64,000 nt of DNA from Aurantiacibacter luteus (GTDB lineage Bacteria; Pseudomonadota; Alphaproteobacteria; Sphingomonadales; Sphingomonadaceae), in the NCBI RefSeq assembly GCF_001010945.1, contig NZ_LBHB01000003.1:62001-126000 (forward strand), given 5' to 3'. Positions 18,682 to 27,948 of this stretch are shown piece by piece. A program made the position numbers and the translations under genes. The notes beneath the pieces were generated by a model. That model searched no databases. It was not told the origin of the DNA and saw only the letters and a list, made by a program, of their open reading frames with translations. The first letter of the stretch is position 1; every line of letters starts with the position of its first letter.

Positions 18682-19052
18682 CAGCCCAGCATTTCGAGCC
18701 GGTCCGCCCGCACGTATCCCACCGGGCCTTCCAGCGACAGGCAGCCCCAGGCCCACTTGCCCGCCACGTCGAGCACCTCGAAGCTGTCGCCTTCCATCAG
18801 CGTGCACAGTTCCTCGGCGCCATCACGCGCATCGGCCAGCAGCGGCGCCCCGCCGGGCATGACGGTCCGCGGCTGGGGTACGGCGTAGTGGGGGACAAAA
18901 TGCGTGCCGACGAGGCCGACGTGCGCAAGGTCGCCGCGCAGCGGTACCCGCCGCGGATCGACGCGCGCCTGCGGCCCGGCGAGTGTGTAGGGCCCATGCG
19001 GGTGCGAGGGCGCGAGCCCGGCGTCGCTGGTCGGATTGTCGGTCTGGCTCAA
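18681..19052 (-). CDS. Small SH3-like domain protein
   Basis: 123 residues, predicted cytosolic. The last 60 residues form a bacterial SH3-like fold (from LLADARDGAEELCTLMEGDS to VGYVRADRL), similar to the SH3 domains that precede NlpC/P60 peptidases, but no peptidase domain is present. TTG at 19052 is proposed because a stop lies just upstream in frame; a later start is possible. An inverted repeat (AAGCGCCGCT at 19051-19060 with AGCGGCGCTT at 19086-19095) covers the start region. Translationally coupled to argC, though no functional link is evident. Confidence 0.65.
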   Translation of the reverse strand: MSQTDNPTSDAGLAPSHPHGPYTLAGPQARVDPRRVPLRGDLAHVGLVGTHFVPHYAVPQPRTVMPGGAPLLADARDGAEELCTLMEGDSFEVLDVAGKWAWGCLSLEGPVGYVRADRLEMLG

Positions 19053-19222
19053 GCGCCGCTCACATCAACTCTGTTGCCCCGTCCAAGCGGCGCTTAGACC
19101 GTGGATTGCGGCGGGGCAACCCATGCCGCCGGGAGGCTCGCCACACGGCCTTTGCCGTTGCGGCGGATGTCTCCAGATTGTAACATGATGAAAATGTATG
19201 GTGACTTGGGGGGGATATGCCG

Positions 19223-20179
19223 ATGGCCTACCTGCTTGCCGAGGGACACGAGCCCCATGCCGAAAGGCGCCGCGCCATACTTCGCGCCCATCCCGAGATT
19301 CGCGACTTGCTGGGGCCCGAGCCGCGCACCTTTTGGTGCATCGCGCTGGTGTGGCTGGCGCAGATGGCCGCCGCCGCGCTGGCTGCGCAACTTCCGGTCT
19401 GGGCCATGGTGCTCGCCGCCTACTGCGTGGGCGCGGTCGTCGCGCTGGCGCTATGGACGCTGCTGCACGAATGCACGCACGACCTGGTGTTCGGCACGGT
19501 GCGCGCGAACCGGATGCTGGGCCTTGTCGCCTCGCTGCCGCTGGTGCTGCCGGTGGCCGAGAGTTTCCGCAAGTATCACCTCCTGCATCACCGCCACCCG
19601 GGCGACCCCGTCCTCGACGGTGACGTGGCGAGCGCTTGGGAGTGCCGGCTGGTCGGCAACAGTGCGTGGCGCAAGGCGCTGTGGCTGATGGCAGGGCCCC
19701 TCATGCAGTCCTTGCGGCCCGGGCGGATGACAGGGGTTCCGCTGGCCGACCGCGCCATGGTGACCAACCTTCTGGCGCAACTGGTATTCGACCTTGCCGT
19801 GGTCGCGCTGCTCGGCTGGCAGGCGCTCGCTTACCTGTTTCTGGCCAATTGCTTCGCCCTGGGGCTGCACCCGCTCGGCGGGCGCTGGATCCAGGAGCAC
19901 TATGCGCTTGCGCCGGGGCAGGAGACGTTCTCCTACTACGGGCCGATGAATCGCGCGGTTTTCAACGCCGGCTACCACGTCGAGCATCACGACATGCCCC
20001 GCATCCCGTGGAACCGGCTGCCGCGCCTGCGCGTCACCGCCAGCGAATTCTACGATGGGCTGTACGCCCACCGCTCGTGGAGCGCGCTGCTGTTGCGTTT
20101 CATCACTGATCCGGCGATCACGCTGGAGAGCCGGATGGTCCGGCCTGCGAATGCGCCGAATGAGGTCAGGCCCGCATGA
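19223..20179 (+). CDS. DES1-like sphingolipid/fatty-acid desaturase
   Basis: 318-residue integral membrane di-iron desaturase. The N-terminus (EPHAERRRAILRAHPEIRDL) matches the Lipid_DES domain of sphingolipid delta-4 desaturases. Three histidine boxes are present: His82-ECT-His86, His119-LL-His122-His123, and His252-VE-His255-His256. The segment ETFSYYGPMN and then GYHVEHHDMPRIPW closely follow the eukaryotic DES1 pattern. Four or more membrane helices. The ATG at 19223 is 7 bases after a GGGGGGGA site; the ATG at 19217 is only one base away from it. It is coupled to dgkA. Ceramide or sphingoid-base desaturation is inferred, not shown. Confidence 0.88.
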   Translation: MAYLLAEGHEPHAERRRAILRAHPEIRDLLGPEPRTFWCIALVWLAQMAAAALAAQLPVWAMVLAAYCVGAVVALALWTLLHECTHDLVFGTVRANRMLGLVASLPLVLPVAESFRKYHLLHHRHPGDPVLDGDVASAWECRLVGNSAWRKALWLMAGPLMQSLRPGRMTGVPLADRAMVTNLLAQLVFDLAVVALLGWQALAYLFLANCFALGLHPLGGRWIQEHYALAPGQETFSYYGPMNRAVFNAGYHVEHHDMPRIPWNRLPRLRVTASEFYDGLYAHRSWSALLLRFITDPAITLESRMVRPANAPNEVRPA

Positions 20180-20532
20180 AGAATTCCTCGCTGCTGGGCC
20201 GCACGCGGTTCAGCCTCAATGGCTGGAGCACCGCATGGCGCAGCGAGGGGAGCCTGCGCCTGCACGTCGCCGTCTCGCTCGTCGCGATGGCCGCGCTGGC
20301 CATGGCGGGGGCGAGCGCGTGGTGGCTGGCCGTGGTCGCCTTCGCCGTCGCCGCGTGCTGGGCGGTGGAACTGCTCAACGCCGCGATCGAGGCGCTGTGC
20401 GATACGCTGCACCCCGAACACCACCCCGGCATAGGCGCGACCAAGGACATCGCCTCGGCCGCCGCCTTTACCGTGAATATGGGACTTTTCGTGCTGGTCG
20501 CGCTGGCGCTCTACGTCGCGCTTCAGCCGTAG
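20176..20532 (+). CDS. dgkA: Diacylglycerol kinase
   Basis: 118-residue prokaryotic diacylglycerol kinase, an inner-membrane enzyme with three helices that recycles diacylglycerol to phosphatidate. Family motifs: ELLNAAIEALCDTLHPEHHP and ATKDIASAAAF, where the Glu and Asn of the active site sit. The ATG at 20176 overlaps the desaturase stop (ATGA), so both belong to one lipid-modifying operon. The last 10 bases overlap the end of the convergent aminopeptidase gene. Confidence 0.9.
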   Translation: MKNSSLLGRTRFSLNGWSTAWRSEGSLRLHVAVSLVAMAALAMAGASAWWLAVVAFAVAACWAVELLNAAIEALCDTLHPEHHPGIGATKDIASAAAFTVNMGLFVLVALALYVALQP

Positions 20533-21905
20533 CGGCCGCGCAGCATGTGGAAGGCGGCGCGCAGCCCCAGCGCCGCGCCACCCTTGGGCCTGCCGGGCTT
20601 GGGGAAGGGCCGCCAGGCAAAGGTATCGAAGTGCGCCCAGTCAATCCCCTCGCCCACGAACCTGTCGAGGAAGCTCGCCGCCACGCTCGCCCCGGCAAAG
20701 GCGTTGGTGTGGGCGTTGGAGGTATCGGCGATGTCGGACTTGAGCCACTCGGCATAGCCTTCGTGGATCGGCAGCCGCCAGGGCGCATCGTCGTGGGCCC
20801 CGCCCGCTTCGAGGAGCTGGTCGGCGGTCTGGTCGCGGCGGGCGAAGAGGGCGGGCAGGTCAGGCCCCACGGCCACGCGAGCGGCGCCGGTCAGCGTGGC
20901 GAAGTCGATGATGAGGTCGGGGTCGCTCTCGCTGGCGAGGGTGAGCGCGTCGCCGAGGATGAGCCGCCCCTCGGCATCGGTATTGCCGATCTCCACCGTC
21001 AGCCCCTTGCGGCTGTCCAGCACGTCGCCGGGGCGAAAGGCGTTGGAGGAGATGGCGTTCTCCACCGCGGGCACGACGCAATGCAGCCGCACCTTGAGGC
21101 CGGTCTGCATGATGAGCTCGCTGAGCGCCAGCGCGTGCGCCGCGCCGCCCATGTCCTTCTTCATCAGCAGCATCCCGGTAGAGCTCTTGATGTCGAGCCC
21201 GCCCGAATCGAAGGTCACGCCCTTGCCGACGATCGCCACGCGCGGGTGGGCGGGGTCGCCCCATTCGAAGTGGATGAGGCGCGGGGCGTGCTTGCGCGCG
21301 GCGGCGCGGCCGACGGCGTGGACCATGGGGAAACCCGTTTCCAGCGCGTCGCCCTGCACCACCTCCAGCTTCGCGCCGTGCGCCTTGGCGATGCGCCCGG
21401 CCTCTTCCTCCAGCGCGGCGGGGCCCATGTCTTCGGCGGGGGTGTTGACGAGATCGGCGACGAGCATGGCGGCGCGCGCCTCCGCCTGCATTAGCGCGAT
21501 CTTTGCCACGTCCTGCGTCAGCAGCACGCGCGGACCCTCGGCTTCCTCGTCCTTGCGGTAAGGGGTGAAGCGGTATTGCGCCGTCTGCCAGCCGAACAGG
21601 CCGGGGCCGGGCTGGGTGCCTTCGAGGCGGTAGGTACCTGCGGGCAGCTCTTCCGCCAGGCGGGCGAGGCACCAGCTGGAAAGCTCGTCCGGATTGGCGA
21701 CGCCGCCGACCGCGAACCAGCCCTCTCCCTCGGGCACGATGCCGACCTGGTAGCCGCCGCCGTTGAACTTCTGCGCCGCCAGTGCCGCGCGCTGCGGCCC
21801 GCTCAGGCCCTTGGCGAAGGCATCGAAGCTGTCCTTGTTGACGAGGTGGATGGCGATGGCGTCCTGCCCACGGTCGGGCTGGATCAGGTCGGTGTCTCGG
21901 CTCAT
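20523..21905 (-). CDS. Leucyl aminopeptidase family protein (M17)
   Basis: 460-residue cytosolic M17 metallo-aminopeptidase that removes N-terminal residues from peptides. The dizinc site is formed by residues in VGKGVTFDSGGLDIKSS and the signature NTDAEGRL; the active-site lysine is in LLMKKDMGG. The N-terminal domain is short and divergent. The ATG at 21905 (MSRDTDLIQPD) is the last start before the conserved fold and lies 46 bases from the divergent lipoprotein gene. Confidence 0.92.
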   Translation of the reverse strand: MSRDTDLIQPDRGQDAIAIHLVNKDSFDAFAKGLSGPQRAALAAQKFNGGGYQVGIVPEGEGWFAVGGVANPDELSSWCLARLAEELPAGTYRLEGTQPGPGLFGWQTAQYRFTPYRKDEEAEGPRVLLTQDVAKIALMQAEARAAMLVADLVNTPAEDMGPAALEEEAGRIAKAHGAKLEVVQGDALETGFPMVHAVGRAAARKHAPRLIHFEWGDPAHPRVAIVGKGVTFDSGGLDIKSSTGMLLMKKDMGGAAHALALSELIMQTGLKVRLHCVVPAVENAISSNAFRPGDVLDSRKGLTVEIGNTDAEGRLILGDALTLASESDPDLIIDFATLTGAARVAVGPDLPALFARRDQTADQLLEAGGAHDDAPWRLPIHEGYAEWLKSDIADTSNAHTNAFAGASVAASFLDRFVGEGIDWAHFDTFAWRPFPKPGRPKGGAALGLRAAFHMLRGRYG

Positions 21906-21951
21906 GGAATATCGCTTGCCGTTTTCCTTGCGCTTTGGAAAGGGTGCGGAC

Positions 21952-22794
21952 GTGACCTCGCGACGATTCACCTGGCTGGCGGTTCCCCCGTTGCTGGCCA
22001 TTGCCGCCTCGCTGGGTGGCTGCGACCGGTTGTTCGGCACCGCGCCCGATCCCGTCGCCACGCCCTCTCCCAGCGCCGCGCCCACACCCTCCGCTTCCGC
22101 CGCCGCGACCGCCAGCGTCGACGGTGCCAAGCAGGTGCGCGAGGAAACCGACACCTTCCTGTTCGAATATTCCTGGCCGACCGAGGCGGGCGAAATCCCG
22201 GCGCTGGCACAGTGGCTGCAGACTAGGCTCGACCGGAAGCGCGAACAGCTGGCAAACGACGCGCGGCGCGGGCGCGAGGCGGCGCGCGGCAACGGTTTCC
22301 CGTTCAACCAGTATTCCTCCGACACGAAGTGGACCGTGGTGGCCGATATTCCCGGCTGGCTTAGCATGTCGGCCGAACTGTCCAGCTACGAGGGCGGGGC
22401 GCACGGCAATTTCGGTTATGACACGATGGTATGGGACAAGACCCGCAACGTGGCGCTGGAGCCGATCGGCTTCTTCACCTCCGCCGAGGCGCTCGACGGA
22501 GTTCTGGGCGAGCGATTGTGCGAGGAACTGAACGCCGAGCGCGCCCGGCGTCGCCGCGATGCCGTGCCCGAGGGGACGGACGACCTGTTCAATGCCTGCG
22601 TCACCCCCGACGAGACGAACGTGCTGCTCGGGTCCGAAAGCGGCGAGAAATTCGACCGCATCGGCATCCAGATCGCGCCCTATATCGCCGGCCCCTGGGC
22701 CGAGGGCACTTACGACTTCAGCTTCGATGTCGACGACGATATCCTTGCCATCGTGCGACCCGAATACCGCGAGGCCTTCGCCCAGCGCAATTGA
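21952..22794 (+). CDS. Lipoprotein with DUF4163/RsiV-like (DUF3298) domains
   Basis: 280 residues. A lipoprotein signal peptide ends in LGGC; a Ser/Pro/Ala-rich linker follows, then a PdaC/RsiV-type domain pair with the characteristic SYEGGAHGNFGYDTMVWD and a C-terminal part rich in acids. RsiV relatives bind lysozyme or peptidoglycan fragments, but most proteobacterial members have no known role. The GTG at 21952 is chosen because it places the lipobox correctly and has GAAAGGG seven bases upstream; an ATG at 21904 would add a leader that overlaps the opposite gene. Confidence 0.8.
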   Translation: MTSRRFTWLAVPPLLAIAASLGGCDRLFGTAPDPVATPSPSAAPTPSASAAATASVDGAKQVREETDTFLFEYSWPTEAGEIPALAQWLQTRLDRKREQLANDARRGREAARGNGFPFNQYSSDTKWTVVADIPGWLSMSAELSSYEGGAHGNFGYDTMVWDKTRNVALEPIGFFTSAEALDGVLGERLCEELNAERARRRRDAVPEGTDDLFNACVTPDETNVLLGSESGEKFDRIGIQIAPYIAGPWAEGTYDFSFDVDDDILAIVRPEYREAFAQRN

Positions 22795-22849
22795 GCCGCT
22801 CTTCCGGCGCCACTCGCATTTCCCGCGTTCTTGCCCTACATGGGCGGGC

Positions 22850-23674
22850 ATGACGCAATACCAGCACGTGACCGCCGACACCTCCATCTACCGCGACGGC
22901 ACCATCAAGCTCCACGGGCCCGAGGGGTTCGAGGGGATGAGGAAGGCCGGCCAGCTCGCCGCCGCCATCCTCGACGAGATGGCCGGCATGGTGCAGCCCG
23001 GCGTCAGCACCGAGGAGCTGGACCGCAAGGTGCGCGAGATGACGCTCGATGGCGGCGCCGTGCCCGCGACGCTCGGCTACCGTGGCTACACCCACTCGTG
23101 CTGCATCAGCATCAACCACGTGGTCTGCCACGGCATCCCCAGCGACAAGCGGCTGAAGGACGGCGACATCGTCAACATCGACGTGACCCCGCTGCTCGAC
23201 GGCTGGCACGGCGATACCAGCCGCATGTATTTCGCTGGCGAGCCCTCGATCAAGGCGAAGCGGCTGGTCGAGGTGACCTACGAATGCTTGATGATCGGTA
23301 TCGCCGAGGCGAAGCCGGGGGCGCGGCTGGGCAATATCGGCGCGGCGATCCAGGCCCATGCCGAGCGCCAACGCTACGGCGTCGTGCGCGATTTCTGCGG
23401 CCATGGCCTCGGCCGCCTGTTCCACGACGCGCCCGAGGTGGTCCACGCCGCCCGCGCGGGAACGGGGCCCGAACTGAAGCCCGGCATGTTCATGACCATC
23501 GAGCCGATGATCAATCTCGGCCGCCCGGCGGTGAAGCTGCTCAACGACGGCTGGACCGCGGTGACCCGCGACAAGAGCCTGTCGGCCCAGTTCGAGCACT
23601 CGATCGGCATCACCGACGAAGGCTGCGAGATCTTTACGCAGAGCGCCAAGGGGCTGCACCAGCCGCCTTATTGA
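22850..23674 (+). CDS. map: Methionine aminopeptidase, type I
   Basis: 274-residue MetAP that removes initiator methionine. Metal ligands appear in order: Asp in NIDVTPLLDGWHGDTSRM (two Asp), His in CGHGLGRLFHDAP, Glu in MTIEPM and Glu near QFEHSIGI. Substrate-pocket Cys is in THSCCISINHVVCHGIP. Compared with the usual 250-264 residues it has an N-terminal extension of about 15. The ATG at 22850 is the natural start. No operon partner is certain. Confidence 0.95.
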   Translation: MTQYQHVTADTSIYRDGTIKLHGPEGFEGMRKAGQLAAAILDEMAGMVQPGVSTEELDRKVREMTLDGGAVPATLGYRGYTHSCCISINHVVCHGIPSDKRLKDGDIVNIDVTPLLDGWHGDTSRMYFAGEPSIKAKRLVEVTYECLMIGIAEAKPGARLGNIGAAIQAHAERQRYGVVRDFCGHGLGRLFHDAPEVVHAARAGTGPELKPGMFMTIEPMINLGRPAVKLLNDGWTAVTRDKSLSAQFEHSIGITDEGCEIFTQSAKGLHQPPY

Positions 23675-23718
23675 TCGCGCGCGGCACTTAGTCGTGGGCC
23701 CGGCGTTGACCGGGTTCC

Positions 23719-24963
23719 ATGTACGAATTCGACAGCTATCACATTCTGCTGGCCGGTGCCGGCGCGATCATCATCGCGTCCTACTGGCTGCCGCGCTTCT
23801 TTTCCGGGCGTGAGCCGGCCGCCGCGCCCGTGCTGATCCTGACGGGCCTGCTGCTGTTCCTGTTCGTACCCGGAATGCCCGCTGCCATCGACCCGCTGCA
23901 AAACCCGCGCGTGTGGGAGGTGACGGCGGAACTCGCCGTCATCATCGGCCTGTTCGGCGTGGGCCTCAGGATCGACAAGCTGTTCGGTCACGGCCTGTGG
24001 ACGCCAACCCTGCGGCTGTTAATACTGGGCATGCCGCTCACCATCATCTCGCTGGCGCTGTTCGGATGGTGGGCGGCGGGCATGACGCTGGCAGGCGGGC
24101 TGCTGCTTGGCGCCATCCTCGCCCCGACCGACCCGGTGCTGGCGGGCGACGTGCAGGTCGGCCCCCCGCTCGAGGGCGGCGAGCATCCGGTGCGCTATGC
24201 GCTGACGACCGAGGCGGGCCTCAACGATGGGCTCGCCTTTCCGTTCGTCCACCTCGGCGTGGCGATCGCCACCGCTGGCGCGGTGACCGGCGGGCTGCTG
24301 GCCGAATGGGCGCTGATCGACGTCGCCTACCGCATCGCCGTGGGCGCGCTGGGCGGTGCGGCGGCGGGCTGGTTGCTCGGCCGCATCCTGTTCTTCTGGC
24401 CGCGCTCCAACGCGCTCTCGCAGACCCAATCGGGCGTCATCGCCTTTGCCGGGGTGATCTTCGCCTACGGCATGACCGAACTGATCGAGGGCTACGGCTT
24501 CATCGCCGCCTTCGTGGCCGGACTGGTTCTGCGCCGGGTGGAATCGGAGGACCATTTCCACGAGCGGCTGCACAGCTTCTCCGAGGCGCTCGAACACACG
24601 CTCACCGCCATCATCCTCGTCGCGCTGGGCGCGGCGATCCCCTTGCTGTGGCCATACCTCGACTGGAGCCACGCGCTGATCGGCCTGGCGCTTATCTTCG
24701 TCATCCGTCCGATTTTCGGCTGGCTGTCGCTGGCGGGCGCGGGGCTCAAGACGCGCGAGCGATGGACCGTGGCCCTTTACGGCATCCGCGGCATCGGCTC
24801 GATCTACTACCTTGCCTACGCTGGCCACCACGTGGAGCTAGTGGACGAGGGCGCGCTATGGGCGACGGTGGCCTTTACCATCGTCGTCTCCGCCTTCGTC
24901 CACGGCCTCAGCGCAGGTGTCGCGGTGGGCCGGGCGACCGGCGAAGAGGAAGTCCCCGCCTAA
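23719..24963 (+). CDS. Cation:proton antiporter (CPA1/NhaP-like)
   Basis: 414-residue inner-membrane antiporter with about 12 helices. The unwound transport-site region is seen in LAPTDPVLAGDVQ and TTEAGLNDGLAFPF, where the Asp residues of the ion site (ND type, electroneutral CPA1) lie. It likely exchanges Na+ or K+ for H+ for pH and salt control, which would suit a marine organism. The TAA stop overlaps the TAG of the convergent ccmB in the same four bases, and no terminator is visible between them. Confidence 0.88.
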   Translation: MYEFDSYHILLAGAGAIIIASYWLPRFFSGREPAAAPVLILTGLLLFLFVPGMPAAIDPLQNPRVWEVTAELAVIIGLFGVGLRIDKLFGHGLWTPTLRLLILGMPLTIISLALFGWWAAGMTLAGGLLLGAILAPTDPVLAGDVQVGPPLEGGEHPVRYALTTEAGLNDGLAFPFVHLGVAIATAGAVTGGLLAEWALIDVAYRIAVGALGGAAAGWLLGRILFFWPRSNALSQTQSGVIAFAGVIFAYGMTELIEGYGFIAAFVAGLVLRRVESEDHFHERLHSFSEALEHTLTAIILVALGAAIPLLWPYLDWSHALIGLALIFVIRPIFGWLSLAGAGLKTRERWTVALYGIRGIGSIYYLAYAGHHVELVDEGALWATVAFTIVVSAFVHGLSAGVAVGRATGEEEVPA

Positions 24964-25619
24964 CCCTCGCGCGCCGCACGGATCGCCGCGCCGCCCGCAA
25001 ACGGTGCGATGGCGGCGAGCAGCAGGCTGATCGCCGCGCACAGCGTCAGCCCACCTTGGCCGCCGGTCGCCAGCGCACCTGCGCCGAACACCAGCAACGG
25101 CACCGCCAGCGGGATCACCAGCAGCCCGGCGAGCGCCGTCCCGCCGCGCAGGCCAACGGTCAGCGCGGCGATGATGACGCCGATGGCAGCGAGGCCGGGG
25201 GTGCCCGCCAGCAGGCCCAGTTCGAGCACGCGCAGCGTCGCGCCATCGAGGCCGAGCAGGGCGCTTGCGGGGAGCGCCGCCAGCATGAGCAAGGGCCCGA
25301 AGCTGAGCCAGTGGGCCAGCATCCGCACCGCCACCGCCAGTTCCTCCGATATGCCGCGCAAGGCCAGCTGGTCGACGAAGCCGGTCCCCAGGTCGGGCGC
25401 GAAGAGGCGGTCCAGCGGCAAGATTGCGGCGAGAAGCGCGGCGACCCAGATCACCCCGCCGCCGGTGCGCGCCAGCAGAGCGGCATCCGGCCCCACGGCG
25501 AAGGGGAAGAGCATGGCAACGGCGAGGAAGAACAGCAGCGGCAGCAGCGTGCTCCCTCTCCCGCTGCCGGGCAGCAGCAGCACGAGGTCGCGGCGCAGCA
25601 GGGTGAGCGCCGTGGTCAT
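24960..25619 (-). CDS. ccmB: Heme exporter protein CcmB
   Basis: 219 residues, six membrane helices. Membrane subunit of the CcmAB(CD) ABC transporter needed to release holo-CcmE in cytochrome c maturation. Recognised by N-terminal LLRRDLVLLLPG, the conserved AALLAAILPLDRLFAPDLGTG region and GLAAIGVIIAALTVGLRGG. The ATG overlaps the ccmA stop (ATGA). Other ccm genes are not in the window. Confidence 0.9.
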   Translation of the reverse strand: MTTALTLLRRDLVLLLPGSGRGSTLLPLLFFLAVAMLFPFAVGPDAALLARTGGGVIWVAALLAAILPLDRLFAPDLGTGFVDQLALRGISEELAVAVRMLAHWLSFGPLLMLAALPASALLGLDGATLRVLELGLLAGTPGLAAIGVIIAALTVGLRGGTALAGLLVIPLAVPLLVFGAGALATGGQGGLTLCAAISLLLAAIAPFAGGAAIRAAREG

Positions 25620-26188
25620 GCGGCGTGGTCCGGCAGGTGGAAGGTTCGGCCCGAGGCGAGGGCGAAGGGCTGGTGGCTGGCGATCACCGCCACCCCGCCT
25701 GCGCCGAGGTGCTCGGCCACCATTGCTTCCACCAGCGCCGCGCCGGCAGCGTCGAGCCCGTTGAGAGGCTCGTCGAGCAGCCAGATGGGTGCGCCCTGAC
25801 CGGTCAGCCGGGCGAGCGCGGCGCGTTTGCGCTGGCCTGTGGAGAGGTAGCGCACCGGCACGTCGATGAGGTCGGCAAGACCGAGCGCCTCAAGGTCCGC
25901 TGAGCCGCCGTCGAGCCGCTCCCAGAAGGCCAGCGCCCGTCCCAGCGGCAGGTGCTCGTCGAAAGCCAGGCGGCCGTCGACCAGCGCCGCCGCGCCCGCC
26001 CGCTCCACGCTGCCAGCGAATGGCCGCAAGAGACCGGCGAGGATGCGGATCAGGCTCGACTTGCCGCAGCCGTTGGGTCCGGTCACGTGCAGTGCCTTGC
26101 CGCTTTCCAGCGCGAACGAAACCCCGCGAAACAGCACCCGGTCGCCGCGGCGGCATGCGAGATCGAGCGCGGAAAGGCAGGCATCCAT
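25616..26188 (-). CDS. ccmA: Heme ABC exporter ATP-binding protein CcmA
   Basis: 190-residue ABC ATPase for cytochrome c maturation, short as usual for CcmA. Walker A is GPNGCGKS (37-44), the ABC signature YLSTGQRKRAALARL (Thr replaces the usual Gly-neighbouring Gly/Ser pattern found in many CcmA), and Walker B IWLLDEPLNGLD. The ATG at 26188 (MDACLSALDLACRRGDR) fits CcmA starts. It is divergent from the permease gene, and its stop overlaps ccmB. Confidence 0.92.
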   Translation of the reverse strand: MDACLSALDLACRRGDRVLFRGVSFALESGKALHVTGPNGCGKSSLIRILAGLLRPFAGSVERAGAAALVDGRLAFDEHLPLGRALAFWERLDGGSADLEALGLADLIDVPVRYLSTGQRKRAALARLTGQGAPIWLLDEPLNGLDAAGAALVEAMVAEHLGAGGVAVIASHQPFALASGRTFHLPDHAA

Positions 26189-26280
26189 GCACGGCAGCGA
26201 TAGAGAGCCGCGCCCGAACTGCCAAGCGGTGCCAGTACACCCTACTTGCCAAAGCCCGCTCTGCGCCGCACCAAGGCGCG

Positions 26281-27654
26281 ATGGACAACGAAACAACGAC
26301 GATCGGCGAAAACGTGCGATCGAGAGGCCACCTGCTGCGCGTGCTGGGCGTGGTCTTCGGCCTTGCCGCCGTGGTCGGATCGGTCATCGGGCAGGGCATC
26401 CTGCGCTCGCCCGGCGTGGTGGCGGAAGCGACGGGGTCTGAGACGCTCATCGTCGCGCTGTGGATCGCGGGCGCGCTGCTCAACTGCCTGCTGGCGCTGG
26501 GCTTCGCCGAGCTCGGCGCGGCCATACCGCAGGCGGGCGGACCCTTTGCCTTTGCGCGCCGCGCCTTCGGGCCGAAGACCGCGCTGCTGGTCGCCTGCAT
26601 CATGTTCGTCGCGCTCTATTCCAGCCTCGCCTACCTCGCCTTCGTGGTCGGAGAATTCCTCGTCCGCCTCGGCGTAGGCGGCGGCGCGATAGAGCCGCAG
26701 TGGTTCGGCATCGCCGCGCTGGCGCTGTTCGCGCTGGTCAACGCGCTCGGCACGCGCATCAGCGGGGCGAGCCAGGTGCTGCTCTCGACCGTCAAGGGGC
26801 TCGTGCTGATCGGCCTCGTCATCGTGCTCTTCGCCAGCCCCGGTGCCACGGTGGAGGCGGGCGGCGAGGTGCTGCGCGGCGGCTGGCTGCCCATCGGCAC
26901 GGCGCTGCTCGTCATCCTGACGACTTACGACGGCTGGTGGAACGTCGTCATGTACGGCGAGGAAGTGAAGGACCCGGGCCGCACCATCCCGCGCGCGCTG
27001 TTCGGCGGTATCCTGGGTGTGGCGGTGATCTACGTCCTCGTGAACCTCGCCATGCTGCACGTCCTGACGCCTGAGCAGATGGCCGGCTCCACCCTCGTCG
27101 CCGCCGATGCCGCGGGGGCAATGTTCGGGGAGCAGGCGGACTTCGCGCTGACCTGCTTCGGCGTGCTGTCGGTGGGGGCGATCACCAACCTGATGGTGAT
27201 GAACTACACCCGCTTCACCTATGCCTTTGCGAGAGCCGGCCTGCTGCCGGCCGCGCTCGCCACGGTGAGCCGCAATGGCACCCCCATCCGCGCCATGCTG
27301 CTGCCGGTCATCGCCGCGTCGGTCTTCATCCTGACGGGCAGCTACAGCGAGCTCGTGAGCCTCGCGCAGACGGTGTGGCTGGTGGTCTTCATCCTCGTCA
27401 ACGCCGCGGTCATCGCGCTTCGCCGCCGCGAGCCCGACCTGCCGCGCCCGTTCCGCGTGCCGCTCTACCCGGTTTCCATCTGGGCGGCGCAGCTGGTGCT
27501 GGTGGCGCTGCTCGTCATCTTCATCGCGCAGGACCCGTGGTATTCGCTCGCCGGCTTCGTGCTGTCGGCCGCGCTGTGGGCGGGCTACCTTCTGCTTGCG
27601 CGGGCCAGCGGCGAGCCCCATTTCGGCGCGATCGACGCGGAGGACCTGCAATGA
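26281..27654 (+). CDS. APC-family amino acid permease
   Basis: 457 residues, about 12 helices, amino acid-polyamine-organocation superfamily. The helix 1 substrate-binding break is visible as [13 protein letters not shown], and helix 6 around [21 protein letters not shown] is typical of LAT/ethanolamine-like members. The ATG at 26281 (MDNETTT) is used because the N-terminus is otherwise out of family. The stop overlaps phhB (ATGA); that link hints at aromatic amino acid use, but the substrate cannot be assigned. Confidence 0.85.
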   Translation: MDNETTTIGENVRSRGHLLRVLGVVFGLAAVVGSVIGQGILRSPGVVAEATGSETLIVALWIAGALLNCLLALGFAELGAAIPQAGGPFAFARRAFGPKTALLVACIMFVALYSSLAYLAFVVGEFLVRLGVGGGAIEPQWFGIAALALFALVNALGTRISGASQVLLSTVKGLVLIGLVIVLFASPGATVEAGGEVLRGGWLPIGTALLVILTTYDGWWNVVMYGEEVKDPGRTIPRALFGGILGVAVIYVLVNLAMLHVLTPEQMAGSTLVAADAAGAMFGEQADFALTCFGVLSVGAITNLMVMNYTRFTYAFARAGLLPAALATVSRNGTPIRAMLLPVIAASVFILTGSYSELVSLAQTVWLVVFILVNAAVIALRRREPDLPRPFRVPLYPVSIWAAQLVLVALLVIFIAQDPWYSLAGFVLSAALWAGYLLLARASGEPHFGAIDAEDLQ

Positions 27655-27944
27655 GCGTGACAAGGCTGACCCGGGCCGAGGCCGAGGGCGAGATGGCGAC
27701 ACTCGAGGGTTGGGAGTTCAGCCGAGAAGGCGAGGCCATCCGCCGCTTCTTTAAGTTCGCCGACTTCGTGGAGGCCTGGGGCTTCATGAACCGCGTGGCG
27801 CTGCTGGCGGAAAAAGCCGACCACCATCCCGAGTGGTCCAACGTCTACAACCGCGTGGAGATCGAACTGACCACGCACGACTGCGACGGGCTTTCCCACC
27901 GCGACTTCGAACTGGCGAGCGCCATCGATGCGCTGATGCGGTGA
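27651..27944 (+). CDS. phhB: 4a-hydroxytetrahydrobiopterin dehydratase
   Basis: 97-residue pterin-4a-carbinolamine dehydratase, which recycles the pterin cofactor of phenylalanine hydroxylase. The signature is [20 protein letters not shown] with the His pair and the acidic partner, preceded by [15 protein letters not shown]. Length is normal. The ATG overlaps the permease stop. No phenylalanine hydroxylase gene is in the window. The SDR gene converges four bases downstream. Confidence 0.93.
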   Translation: MSVTRLTRAEAEGEMATLEGWEFSREGEAIRRFFKFADFVEAWGFMNRVALLAEKADHHPEWSNVYNRVEIELTTHDCDGLSHRDFELASAIDALMR

Positions 27945-27948
27945 GCGG

